Source of the DNA: Gaiellales bacterium
Lineage (GTDB): Bacteria > Actinomycetota > Thermoleophilia > Gaiellales > JAICJC01
Direction of reading: 5' to 3'
NCBI GenBank assembly: GCA_036403155.1
Contig: DASWRM010000034.1
Location: forward strand, 1 to 64,000
Length of the DNA: 64,000 nucleotides
In this document: positions 33,460 to 41,988 of the stretch, piece after piece
Layout: every line of letters begins with the position of its first letter
Numbering within the stretch: position 1 is the stretch's first letter
Translations under genes and position numbers: made by a program
The notes under the pieces: generated by a model
Told to the model about the DNA's origin: nothing
Database searches by the model: none
The model's input: the letters and a program-made list of their open reading frames with translations, nothing else

Positions 33460-34046
33460 GGGTGGAGCTTCTCGCCGCGCGCCAGCATCTCGACGAACGT
33501 GTCGATCCGGCGGGCGCGCGTCTCCGGCCGCTTGGCCGTCTCGATACGGTGCAGCACGGAGTAGCGGTTGCGGCTGTCGAGCGTCTCGAAGAATGCCTTT
33601 GCCTCCGGGCGAAGGGCAAACGCCGCGGCGAGGTCCCGGGGCACCCGCGCGGCGCTCTGCGCGTCGTAGGCGCGTTCCCAGCGGCCGTCGGCCCGCGCCC
33701 GCTCCACCTCGCGAAGGCCGCCGGGGAACATGCGCCCCTCCTCGATCAGGCGCTCGGCGGCGGCGCGGTTCACCTTCGACCATGTGCTCCGCGCCGAGCG
33801 CGGGCCGAACCGCTGCAGCCACCACCGCTCGTCGAGACGCCGGCGCTGACCGTCGATCCAGCCATGCCGCAACGCCTGCTCGAGCGCCTCGGGGTGCGTC
33901 ACCGAGGCGATCCCGCTTCCCGCCCGGGCAAACTTCACCCACAGCCCCGGCGACTCGGCCGCGTGCCGCTCCAGCCAGCCGCTCCACTCGGCGGCCGACG
34001 TGAACGTCATCACCGGCAGCCCGCGAAGCGCCTCCTCCGCAGACAT
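33456..34046 (-). CDS. YdeI/OmdA-like protein
   Basis: A 196-residue protein of the YdeI family (PF13376, OmdA). It shows FTSAAEWSGWLERHAAESPG, LWVKFARAGSG, ALEQALRHGWIDGQRRRLD and the C-terminal RIETAKRPETRARRI that mark the family. Members are cytoplasmic, of unclear biochemical function; the bacteriocin-protection name comes from one study. Start overlaps the stop of the upstream flavoprotein gene by one base (TGATG), so the two are cotranscribed, though no functional link is obvious. Confidence 0.85.
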   Translation of the reverse strand: MSAEEALRGLPVMTFTSAAEWSGWLERHAAESPGLWVKFARAGSGIASVTHPEALEQALRHGWIDGQRRRLDERWWLQRFGPRSARSTWSKVNRAAAERLIEEGRMFPGGLREVERARADGRWERAYDAQSAARVPRDLAAAFALRPEAKAFFETLDSRNRYSVLHRIETAKRPETRARRIDTFVEMLARGEKLHP

Positions 34047-36469
34047 CAGGCGCGGACGCGGTCGTTGTCCGGATCGACGAGGACGTCGGCCGCCAGCTCG
34101 GCCGCAACCGGCCGGCCCAGGACCTCGACCTCGATCGCCGCGCTCTCGTCGATGCCCGAGGGCAGGTAGGCGTACACCACGTTGCGCCGCACGGTGTGCC
34201 CGTATGCCGCGCTGCGAACGCGCCCGGCCGTCGAGCCGTCGAGCAGCACCGCCTCCCCGCCGTACAGCGCCTGGTAGTCCTCCCCGCCGACCAGCAGCGT
34301 GCGGATCCTCGTCTGCGGCTGCTCGTGCCCGGCCAGCGCCTCGCGCCCGACGAAATCCTTCTCCCCCGAGACGCAGAAGCCGAGGCCGGCCGCGTACGGC
34401 GTGTCGCCCGCCGTCAGGTCGCTGCCCATGTAGCGGTAGCCCTTTTCGATCCGCAGCGTGTCGAGCGCCCGGTACCCCGCGACGCGCAGCCCGTGCTCCG
34501 CCCCGGCCTCGGCCAGCCGGTCCCAGACCTGCACGGCGTCGGCCCGGTCCGCGTACAGCTCGAACCCCAGCTCGCCCACGTAGGTGATCCGCTGCGCCAG
34601 CACCGGCGCGCCGATGCGGATCTCGCGCGCCGCCCGGAACGGGATCGCCTCGCCGGAGACGTCGTCATCCGTGCACGCCGCGACCACGTCGCGCGCGCGC
34701 GGCCCCCAGATCCCGACGACCGCCAGCTGCTCGGTCACCTCACGGATCGCGAGGTCGCCGTCCTCCGCCCTGCGGTGCAGCTCCAGCCACCCCATGTCCG
34801 ACTCGACCACGCCGGCGCCGGTGATCACCCGGAACCGCTGCTCGGCCAGCCGGGTGACGGTCACGTCCGCAACGATCCCTCCGCGCAGGTTGAGGAACTG
34901 CGTGTAGACCACGCGCCCGGCCGGCCGGTCGATGCGGTTGTCGCACACCCGCTCCAGCAGCGGCAGGGCGCCCGGCCCCTCCAGCTCGATCTTCCCGAAC
35001 GACGTCATGTCGATCAGCGCGACGCGCTCGCGCACGGCCCGATGCTCGTCAGCGACCGCGTCGAACCAGGGCGGCGACGTCCAGCCGTATCCGCGCTGAT
35101 CGGCCCCGGCGCGCCGCCACGGCCGGCCGGGCCGCAGGTGGTCGGCCCGCTCCCAGCCGTTCTTGACGCCGAACACGGCCCCGGCATCCTGCAGGCGCCC
35201 GTGCAGCGGGCTGAGCCTGTTCGGGCGCCCCCACTCGTCGTGGTCGTCCGGGTAGCGCAGCCGGTAGTAGTAGCGGTAGACCTCGCGGCCGGCGGCGTCG
35301 ACCTGGCCGGGTCGCCGGTACGCATCCCCAAACCGCCACGCCCGCATCCCGTGCGTGTCAAGCTCGGCCTCGCCGGCCGTCATCCACTCGGCGATCGACT
35401 TGCCGATGCCCCCGGCCCCACCGAACCCGTTCAGGGACAGGCCGGCCGCCATCCAGTAGCCGCGGACACCGGGCATGGGGCCGAGCAACGGGTTGCCATC
35501 GGGCGTCATCGCGTCGGGATGGCACTCGAGCGTCACCATGCCGGCGTCCTCGAGGAACGGGAACCGCCGGGCCGCGCCGCTCCACAGCTGCGCGAACCGC
35601 TGCTCGTCGGCGGGCAGGTTCGCCCCCGCGTGATCCCACGGCGCGCCGTCCTGCCACCGGGACACCGGGTTGGGCTCGTACCCGCCGAACAGCACGCCGC
35701 CGGCCTCGGACCGTCCGTAGACCAGGTTGTCGGTGTCGCGGAAGCACGGCATGTCGCGCGGCAGCTCGTGCCCCTCGACCGCGGCCAGCGCGATGTGCTG
35801 GTGGTCCACGGGCACCGACGGCGTGAAGGCGCCGACCATCGCAGAGACCTGCGGCGCCCAGAGTCCGCACGCGTTCACCACGTGGTCGGCCTCGATCCGG
35901 CCGCCGGCCGTGACGACCGCGCGCACGCTTCGCCGCTCGTCCAGCTCGATTCCGGTGACGAGCGTGTGCAGCGCGATGCGGACGCCGAGCTCGCGGGCCG
36001 CGTCGGCGAGCGCGTGCGTGGCGGTGTGCGGGTCGACGCAGCCGTCGGCGTCGACCCAGATCGCGCCGCAGAGGTGGTCTCCACTCGCCTCCGGCATCCG
36101 CTCGAGCGCCTCCGCCGGAGACAGCACGTGGACGTCGAGACCGATGCCGCGCGCCCGGCTCGCACCGCGCTCCAGCTCGACCAGGCTCTCGGGCGAGGCG
36201 GCGATCCGCAGGCTGCCGAGCCGGTCGAACACGCCCAGCCGCTCGTACAGCTCCACGCTGTAGCGCCGGAACCGCATCATCGTCGGGGACGGGTTGAACT
36301 GCGTGACCAGGCCGGCGGCGTGGCACGTCGAGCCGCTGGTCAGCTGTGCCTTCTCCACGAGCAGCACGTCCCGCCATCCCGCCTGCGCGAGGTGGTAGGC
36401 CACGCTGCAGCCTGTGACTCCGCCGCCGATGACGACGACCTGTGCTCGGTCGGGACTGGTCTGGACCAC
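34046..36469 (-). CDS. Dimethylglycine/sarcosine dehydrogenase-like FAD-GcvT fusion
   Basis: An 807-residue protein with an N-terminal FAD oxidoreductase (DAO) domain, about 10-390, and a C-terminal aminomethyltransferase (GcvT) region, about 430-800. The nucleotide-binding motif is VVVIGGGVTGCS at 11-22, and SGSTCHAAGL places His50 where mitochondrial DMGDH and sarcosine dehydrogenase bind FAD covalently. Later marks are VVNACGLWAP, MTPDGNPLLGPMPGV and, in the folate domain, YVGELGFELYADR and LDTLRIEKGYRYMGSDL. It should demethylate an N-methyl amine, passing the C1 unit to tetrahydrofolate. The GTG at 36469 fits homology; the frame is open further but runs into the divergent kinase gene. 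Confidence 0.88.
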   Translation of the reverse strand: MVQTSPDRAQVVVIGGGVTGCSVAYHLAQAGWRDVLLVEKAQLTSGSTCHAAGLVTQFNPSPTMMRFRRYSVELYERLGVFDRLGSLRIAASPESLVELERGASRARGIGLDVHVLSPAEALERMPEASGDHLCGAIWVDADGCVDPHTATHALADAARELGVRIALHTLVTGIELDERRSVRAVVTAGGRIEADHVVNACGLWAPQVSAMVGAFTPSVPVDHQHIALAAVEGHELPRDMPCFRDTDNLVYGRSEAGGVLFGGYEPNPVSRWQDGAPWDHAGANLPADEQRFAQLWSGAARRFPFLEDAGMVTLECHPDAMTPDGNPLLGPMPGVRGYWMAAGLSLNGFGGAGGIGKSIAEWMTAGEAELDTHGMRAWRFGDAYRRPGQVDAAGREVYRYYYRLRYPDDHDEWGRPNRLSPLHGRLQDAGAVFGVKNGWERADHLRPGRPWRRAGADQRGYGWTSPPWFDAVADEHRAVRERVALIDMTSFGKIELEGPGALPLLERVCDNRIDRPAGRVVYTQFLNLRGGIVADVTVTRLAEQRFRVITGAGVVESDMGWLELHRRAEDGDLAIREVTEQLAVVGIWGPRARDVVAACTDDDVSGEAIPFRAAREIRIGAPVLAQRITYVGELGFELYADRADAVQVWDRLAEAGAEHGLRVAGYRALDTLRIEKGYRYMGSDLTAGDTPYAAGLGFCVSGEKDFVGREALAGHEQPQTRIRTLLVGGEDYQALYGGEAVLLDGSTAGRVRSAAYGHTVRRNVVYAYLPSGIDESAAIEVEVLGRPVAAELAADVLVDPDNDRVRA

Positions 36470-36484
36470 GGGTGCGCGGCTGAC

Positions 36485-36496
36485 TATAGTGGCGCG
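36485..36496 (+). promoter_or_regulatory. -10 box of a leaderless start in a 27-bp divergent gap
   Basis: TATAGT at 36485-36490 is 6 nt before the ATG at 36497. The whole divergent gap between the flavoprotein and choline-kinase-like genes is only 27 bp, so the plus promoter's -35 region lies inside the start of the flavoprotein gene. Confidence 0.55.
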
Positions 36497-37408
36497 ATGC
36501 CGGTGGAAGACGCCATCGACGCGCTCGTCGACGTGGTGCCCGAGCTGCGCGGCGAGCGCACGGTGTCCGAGCTGGCGGGAGGCCTCACGAACACGAACTA
36601 CAAGGTCGAGACGGCCGCCGGCGCGTTCGTCGTGCGCATCTCGGCCAAGGACGCCGGCCTGCTGGCCATCGATCGCGAGAACGAGTACCAGAACACCGTC
36701 GCCGCCGCTGACGCCGGTGTCGGCGCCCGGGTTGTGGGATACGTTCCCGAGCGCTCGCTGATGGTGCTGGAGTTCATCGAGGGCCGGCCGCAGAGCGCGG
36801 AGGACCTGCGCAGCGGAGACAAGGTCGACATGATCGCGCAGGCCTGCAGGCGGCTCCACGGCGCCCGCCGGTTTCGCGACGACTTCAACATGTTCGACAT
36901 CCAGCGCCGGTACCTGACGCTGGTGCAGGAGCGCGGCTTCCGGCTGCCGGAGCGGTACCTTGAGTTCGAGCCCGCCGTGCGAGACATCGAGCGGGCAATG
37001 GCTGTGCGGGACGACGGCACCGTGCCGTGCAACAACGACCTGCTGGCCGAGAACTTCATCGACGTGGGCGGGGAGTTCCGTCTGATCGACTACGAGTACT
37101 CGGGCAACAACGACGCCTGCTTCGAGCTTGGAAACGTCTGGAGCGAGTCGAACCTGTCGCTCGACCAGCTCGAGCAGCTGGTCACCGCGTACTACGGCCG
37201 GCCGCTCCGCAACAAGGTTGCGCGGGCGCGGCTGTGGGGGCTGATGTCGAAGTACGGCTGGACGCTGTGGGCGTCGATCCAGGACGGCGTGTCGGACATC
37301 GACTTCGACTTCTGGGAATGGGGCATGGAGAAGTACCGGCGGGCAACCGCCGAGTTCGACGGCCCCGACTTCCCGCAGCTGCTGGAGGATGTCACCCGGC
37401 CGGACTGA
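36497..37408 (+). CDS. Choline/ethanolamine kinase-like phosphotransferase
   Basis: A 303-residue kinase of the choline kinase/APH fold. LAGGLTNTNYKVE (about 27-39) is the LicA/choline-kinase P-loop equivalent, VVRISAKDAG contains the ATP-binding region, VPCNNDLLAENFI is the Brenner catalytic loop (usually HNDLxxxN; here Asn replaces His) and RLIDYEYSGNNDACFELGNV is the metal-binding DYEY segment typical of choline kinases. It phosphorylates a small amino alcohol. Divergent from a dimethylglycine-dehydrogenase-like enzyme, which suggests a shared choline/betaine theme. Confidence 0.87.
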   Translation: MPVEDAIDALVDVVPELRGERTVSELAGGLTNTNYKVETAAGAFVVRISAKDAGLLAIDRENEYQNTVAAADAGVGARVVGYVPERSLMVLEFIEGRPQSAEDLRSGDKVDMIAQACRRLHGARRFRDDFNMFDIQRRYLTLVQERGFRLPERYLEFEPAVRDIERAMAVRDDGTVPCNNDLLAENFIDVGGEFRLIDYEYSGNNDACFELGNVWSESNLSLDQLEQLVTAYYGRPLRNKVARARLWGLMSKYGWTLWASIQDGVSDIDFDFWEWGMEKYRRATAEFDGPDFPQLLEDVTRPD

Positions 37409-37426
37409 GCACGACGCTCACCATCG

Positions 37427-39322
37427 TCACAGCGCCGCCATGCGGCGGCGGGCGACCTGCTCCACCTGCTCACCGAACGACGGCGACGACTGGACGAGCC
37501 AGTTGACCAGTTCCCAGTCGAGCACCGCCATGCGCGACGGCGCCCGCGCCACCACGGTCGCCGCGCGCGTGCGCCCGAAGCTCGCGCCCCAGTCGAGCGC
37601 AGCCATCTCACCGAAGAACTCGCCCGGCCCGAGCGTCGCCAGCTCGCGCTCGCCGTCGAGGACGCGCACCTCGCCGGACAGCAGGACGAACAGGTCGCGC
37701 CCCGCCTGCCACTGGCCGATCACCACCTCGTCCGGCCCCGCTCGTCGTTCCCGCACGCGCGAGAGCAGCTGCCGCACCTGGTCGTCTCCGAGCGCGGCGA
37801 ACAGCGGCAGGGCCCGCAGCATCTCCGCGTCCAGCGGCCGGCCGGCCAGCCATCCTGCGTCGAGCGCCGCGTCGCGTTCGAGCGGCGCCGATGCCGGCGC
37901 TCCCGGGTCGACGGGAGCACGTGCAACCAGGTCGAGTGCCAGGTCGACGATCTCCTTCGTGGTCGAATGGTTCAGGACGCACAGCCGAAGCGCAAGCCGC
38001 CCGCGCACCTGTCCCGTCGACAGGAAGACGCGGCCGTCGGCGGTCGTCGCCGCCGCCAGCTCCGCGGTGATCCGGTCGATCGCCGCCTCGTCGTCGACCC
38101 CCGGCGTGCGGCGCCGGAACGTGACGACGCCCAGCGACGCCGGCGTGACCAGCTCGAGCTCCGGTTCTGCCTCGATCCGCTGCTCGGCATGCTCGGCGAG
38201 GTCGAGGCAGCGATCGATCGCCTCCCTGAACGCGGCCAGCCCGAAGTAGCGCACCGAGATCCACAGCTTGAGCGCCCTGCTCGTGCGCGTGAGCTGCAGA
38301 CCCAGGTCCGAGAAGTTGACCTCGTGCGCCTCCGCCTGAACATCGTCCAGGTAGTCATGTGAGATCTCGAACGCCCGCCGCAGCAGGCGGCCGTCGCGGA
38401 CGAGCAGGGCGCCCATCTCGACGGGCTGGTAGAACCACTTGTGCGGGTCCAGGGTGATCGAGTCGGCCAGCTCCATACCCGCCAGCGCCTCGCGACCTCG
38501 CTCCGTGAGGCATGCGAAGGCACCGTACGCTCCGTCCACGTGCAGCCACAACCCATGCTCGGCGCAGAGCGCGGCGAGCTCGGTGAAGGGATCGACCGCC
38601 GCAACGGTGGTGCTGCCCGCGTTGGCGACGACGATCAGGGGCCGCAGCCCGGCCGCCAGATCCGTTTCCACGGCTCCACGCAGCGCATCGCACCGCATGC
38701 GCCCCGCGGCGTCGCTTGCGACGATGCGCACGCGGTCCGACCGGAAGCCGAGCGCGCGGGCGCCCTTGGCGAGCGACACGTGCGCCTGGTCGCTGAGATA
38801 GACGACGGCATCGGGCGTCATCGAGCCGACCAGCGATTCCCGCGCGCACGCCAGAGCCGTCAGGTTCGCCGCCGAGCCACCCGACACCAGCACGCCGCCG
38901 GCGGTCTGGGGATACCCGACCCATGTGCGGATCCAGTCCAGCACCACCAGCTCGAGAGCCGCCGGGCCGGAGGCCCCCAGCCACCAGCACGTGTCCAGAT
39001 TGAGCGCACTGGCGATCAGGTCGCCGAGCGCGCCGGGCCACGTCCCCTCACCCGGGATGAACGCCAGATAGCCGGGATGGCTGATACGCGCGACGTAGGG
39101 CAGCACCTCGCGTTCCAGGTCGGCCAGGATGTCGTCGTACCCGGCCGGCCTTTCGGGCGGGTCGATGGAGATGGCCTCACGCAGCCGCGCCGGGTCGGCC
39201 GACCGCACCACCGGCCCCGGATCGCCGGTCAGGCGATCCACGAGCATGTCGATGGTGCGGTAGCCGATCCGGCGCATCGTCTCGGCGTCGACGGAGAGCG
39301 GCGAACGGTCCTGTCGATCCAT
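37427..39322 (-). CDS. Group II PLP amino-acid decarboxylase fused to a cyclic-nucleotide-binding domain
   Basis: A 631-residue fusion. Residues 1 to about 480 are a group II decarboxylase (aromatic amino acid/tyrosine/glutamate type): SHPGYLAFIPGEGTWPGALG, GGVLVSGGSAANLTAL, WLHVDGAYG with the cofactor Asp, and LDPHKWFYQP with the PLP lysine Lys295. Residues about 503-625 are a CRP/cNMP-binding domain: LPLFAALGDDQVRQLL, DLFVLLSGEVRVLDG, LGPGEFFGEMAAL and GRTRAATVVA (phosphate-binding Arg). No helix-turn-helix follows. The enzyme would decarboxylate an L-amino acid to an amine under cAMP or cGMP control. Stand-alone gene, 18 bp from the convergent kinase gene. Confidence 0.9.
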   Translation of the reverse strand: MDRQDRSPLSVDAETMRRIGYRTIDMLVDRLTGDPGPVVRSADPARLREAISIDPPERPAGYDDILADLEREVLPYVARISHPGYLAFIPGEGTWPGALGDLIASALNLDTCWWLGASGPAALELVVLDWIRTWVGYPQTAGGVLVSGGSAANLTALACARESLVGSMTPDAVVYLSDQAHVSLAKGARALGFRSDRVRIVASDAAGRMRCDALRGAVETDLAAGLRPLIVVANAGSTTVAAVDPFTELAALCAEHGLWLHVDGAYGAFACLTERGREALAGMELADSITLDPHKWFYQPVEMGALLVRDGRLLRRAFEISHDYLDDVQAEAHEVNFSDLGLQLTRTSRALKLWISVRYFGLAAFREAIDRCLDLAEHAEQRIEAEPELELVTPASLGVVTFRRRTPGVDDEAAIDRITAELAAATTADGRVFLSTGQVRGRLALRLCVLNHSTTKEIVDLALDLVARAPVDPGAPASAPLERDAALDAGWLAGRPLDAEMLRALPLFAALGDDQVRQLLSRVRERRAGPDEVVIGQWQAGRDLFVLLSGEVRVLDGERELATLGPGEFFGEMAALDWGASFGRTRAATVVARAPSRMAVLDWELVNWLVQSSPSFGEQVEQVARRRMAAL

Positions 39323-39380
39323 GGCGCGGAACTGTACGTGCCGTCACGAACCCTGTCCATGGCTCCCGGCCGGTGAGCCG

Positions 39381-39893
39381 CTAGTAGCCGTAGCCGCCAC
39401 CTCCGCTGGGCGCGGCGGACGAGCCCGACACCGTGGCCGCCTGCCAGACGCCGACGTCGCGGAACCCGTTGCCGGCAGCCTGGCCGGGCCGGGCATCCTG
39501 CGCGAAGGTGTACAGCGGCAGGCCGCGGTAGGTGACCTGCCGACCGCCGTCGGGGCGGGCGATGGTGCCGAGCGACGACACGCCCGCGCCGCTGACCGAT
39601 CCATGGGCCATCAGCGGGTGCCAGACCGATGTGCAGGTCGCGCCGCTACCCGGGATCATCGAGCTGCTCGTGCAGATGAACCGCCCGTTGCGCTCAGCCG
39701 AAAGGGTGTACAGCGTGTGTCCCTTGGCGTTGACGAGCACCGTCGTCCCGAGGCTCGCGCTCTGCCGCGTGGCGACGGTCGGCGCCGCCGATCCACCGCT
39801 GCTCGCCGACGATCCGCACGCCGCCGCGCCGAACAGCACTGCGGCCGCCAGCATCGCGGTGCCTCCGATTCTCCACCTGTGAATGTCCATCAT
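39381..39893 (-). CDS. Secreted-repeat lipoprotein (Lipoprotein_15/COG4315)
   Basis: A 170-residue lipoprotein; the signal peptide ends at GAAA-Cys26. Two copies of the COG4315 repeat are seen: VLVNAKGHTLYTLSAERNG with CTSVWHPLM, and then VTYRGLPLYTFAQDARPGQ with GFRDVGVWQA. Repeat proteins of this type sit on the outer membrane face; function is not established, although some lie near redox or iron proteins. It has a glycine-rich tail (SGGGGYGY). Divergent from the PepSY-like gene, 205 bp away. No partner gene is adjacent on the same strand. Confidence 0.85.
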   Translation of the reverse strand: MMDIHRWRIGGTAMLAAAVLFGAAACGSSASSGGSAAPTVATRQSASLGTTVLVNAKGHTLYTLSAERNGRFICTSSSMIPGSGATCTSVWHPLMAHGSVSGAGVSSLGTIARPDGGRQVTYRGLPLYTFAQDARPGQAAGNGFRDVGVWQAATVSGSSAAPSGGGGYGY

Positions 39894-40098
39894 GTCCTCC
39901 GTTGTCGGTGTACCGAGGGATACGGCCGCTGGGGACGACGGTTTGTGACGCGCGCCTCAATCCGGCGGCGCCCCGCGCGCGTACGCGGCTCCCGCTCTCG
40001 GCGAACTCCCAGCCGGCTGTCAGCGGCGCGCAAGCGCTCGCCTCGATGCTCCGGCCATGGCCTCGGAACGAGGCGAAACCGCAAGGCAGGAGGACCGA

Positions 40099-40515
40099 AT
40101 GCAGACAGCACGCCTGAGATCCTGGGTCGTGACCGGCGCGGTCGCGGCCGGCGCGGCGCTCGGCGCCGCAGGCATCGCGAGCGCAGCGAGCGGCGGGTCG
40201 TCGGGATCCACATCGCCGGCGCAGCGACGCCCGCCGATGGTCGATCCCGCTCAGCTCGCGCACGGGCCCGGCGAGACGCTGCTCACCGGGACGACCGCGT
40301 CCAGGGTGACGGCGGCGGCGTTGAAGGCGGTCCCCGGAGCGACGGTGATCCGCGTCGAGACCGACTCGTCCGGGGCGGCGTACGAGGCGCACCTGCGCAA
40401 GGCCGACGGCTCGTACGTCACCGCCGAGATGGACAGCTCGTTCGCCGTGAGGGCGACCGAGGCCGGGTTCGGGGGCGGCCTCGGCGGCCCGCCGGGTGCC
40501 CCTCCGGCACAGTAG
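40099..40515 (+). CDS. Secreted PepSY-like protein
   Basis: A 138-residue exported protein. The signal peptide (RSWVVTGAVAAGAALGAAG) is followed by a low-complexity linker and one PepSY-like unit: TASRVTAAALKAVPGATVIR, then ETDSSGAAYEAHLRKADGSY and VTAEMDSSFAV. It ends in a Gly/Pro tail. PepSY units are often inhibitors of peptidases or partners of sensor kinases. GCAGGAGG stands 6 nt before the ATG. It converges on the OmpR-type two-component genes, with a strong hairpin between; many actinobacteria keep a PepSY gene beside such a system, so it may be a target or modulator. Confidence 0.8.
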   Translation: MQTARLRSWVVTGAVAAGAALGAAGIASAASGGSSGSTSPAQRRPPMVDPAQLAHGPGETLLTGTTASRVTAAALKAVPGATVIRVETDSSGAAYEAHLRKADGSYVTAEMDSSFAVRATEAGFGGGLGGPPGAPPAQ

Positions 40516-40527
40516 GCCGGCGCAGCA

Positions 40528-40560
40528 CGGCGGCCGGGCGCTCCCCTCGCCCGGCCGCCG
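40528..40560. terminator. Bidirectional hairpin terminator
   Basis: A perfect 13-bp stem, CGGCGGCCGGGCG at 40528-40540 and its complement at 40548-40560, with the loop CTCCCCT, between the convergent PepSY-like and sensor-kinase genes. Confidence 0.75.
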
Positions 40561-40563
40561 CGG

Positions 40564-41988
40564 TCATGCCTCGGTGGCCGGGGCGGGCGGCGGCTCGTGG
40601 GGAAGCTCGACCGTGAAGATCACCCCGCCGCCGGAGCGGTTGGCCGCCTGGACGCGTCCTCCGTGCGCGCGAACGATCCCGTCGACGATCGACAGGCCGA
40701 GTCCCGAGCCGCCACTGGCGCGCGCGCGGGACGGGTCGGCCCGCACGAACCGCTCGAACACCTGGTCGACGAGCTCGGGCGGTATGCCCGGCCCCTCGTC
40801 CGCAACCGATACCGCCACACCGTCGCCCTCGGCCTCCACACGGACATCGATGCGCGTACCGGGGGGCGTGTGTGCCCGCGCGTTGGCGAGGATGTTGGCG
40901 AACGCCTGTCGCAGCCGGGAGCCGTCCCCAACGACGGGCTCGGTCGCGCCGCGGTCGAACGCGACCGGCCAGTCCGGGTGCAGCAGGCGGTGGTCGTCAA
41001 CCAGCTCCCCGACGAGGAGGCCGACGTCGACCGGCTCCCGCAGAAGCGGGCGTCCCTCGTCGAGGTTCGCGAGCGTCAGCAGGTCGTCGACCAGCACGCC
41101 CATGCGCCGTGCCTCCGCCTCGATCCGTGTCATGGCGAGCGCCAGATCGGCCGGCCGCTCGGCGGCGCCGCGACGGAACAGCTCGGCGAACCCGCGGACC
41201 GACGTCAGCGGTGTCCTCAGCTCGTGCGAGGCGTCCGCGACGAACCGGCGCAGCCGCTGCTCCGAGCGGCGGCGTTCCTCGAACGCCAGCTCGATCTGGG
41301 CGAGCATCTCGTTCAGCGATAGCGCCAGACTCCCCGTCTCGGTGCGCGGATCACCGTCCTCCACCCGGCGCGACAGATCCCCGCCGGCGATCGCCGCGGC
41401 GGTCTGCTCGATGCGCCCGAGCGGGGCCAGCTCCCGGCGGACGAGCAGGTAGGCGAGCACGGCGAGCGCCGCTAGCACCGCCAGGCCGACCAGTGCCTCG
41501 AGCACGGTCAGCCGGTTGACCGTCGAGTTCAGGTCCGACAGCGGGATCGCCATGACCAGGCGAGCGGTTGCCGGCAGGTCGGGGTCGGGATCGCCGGGTG
41601 TCCGGGAGATCGCAACGACGTCGAAGCGGTAGCCCTGCTCCGTCGAGCGGCCATACGGAGCCTTCGCGGCGAGCCGGCTGAGCCACCCCGGCGGACTCGT
41701 CCCCGGTGCGAAATAGACGCTGGCCCCGCTCGGGTAGGCGACGGCATAGCCGCGTGACGGCAGCGCACCGGTGATCAGGCCGGCCGGCGGGGGGTCGCTC
41801 TCGTCGGCGAGCCGGCTCAAGAGCGGAGCTGCGGTGGCGAACTGCTGATCCAGCCTGTCGACGAGGAAGCGCTCGAGCTCGTAGCGCGTCGCGATGCCCG
41901 CGACCAGCAGCCCGCACGCGACGAGCGCAACGGCGACCGCCGCCAGGCGGACACGCAGCGGCAGCGAGCCGAGCCGCCGGACGCTCAT
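40564..41988 (-). CDS. OmpR-type sensor histidine kinase
   Basis: A 474-residue membrane kinase. Two membrane helices (about 12-34 and 163-186) border an extracytoplasmic sensor region; a HAMP domain follows (RRELAPLGRIEQTAAAIAGG), then the H-box FVADASHELRTPLTSVRGF, the N-box RLRQAFANILANARAHTPPG (Asn-rich), and G-boxes VADEGPGIPP and GSGLGLSIVDGIVRAHGG. Its ATG overlaps the stop of the response-regulator gene (ATGA), so the two are coupled with the regulator first. The signal is unknown; the nearby PepSY-like secreted protein could be involved. Confidence 0.94.
   Translation of the reverse strand: MSVRRLGSLPLRVRLAAVAVALVACGLLVAGIATRYELERFLVDRLDQQFATAAPLLSRLADESDPPPAGLITGALPSRGYAVAYPSGASVYFAPGTSPPGWLSRLAAKAPYGRSTEQGYRFDVVAISRTPGDPDPDLPATARLVMAIPLSDLNSTVNRLTVLEALVGLAVLAALAVLAYLLVRRELAPLGRIEQTAAAIAGGDLSRRVEDGDPRTETGSLALSLNEMLAQIELAFEERRRSEQRLRRFVADASHELRTPLTSVRGFAELFRRGAAERPADLALAMTRIEAEARRMGVLVDDLLTLANLDEGRPLLREPVDVGLLVGELVDDHRLLHPDWPVAFDRGATEPVVGDGSRLRQAFANILANARAHTPPGTRIDVRVEAEGDGVAVSVADEGPGIPPELVDQVFERFVRADPSRARASGGSGLGLSIVDGIVRAHGGRVQAANRSGGGVIFTVELPHEPPPAPATEA

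Noticed and set aside
36470-36859. N-terminal extension of the FAD-GcvT protein to 937 residues
   Set aside because: The extra part is antisense to the choline-kinase-like gene and lacks resemblance to dehydrogenases.
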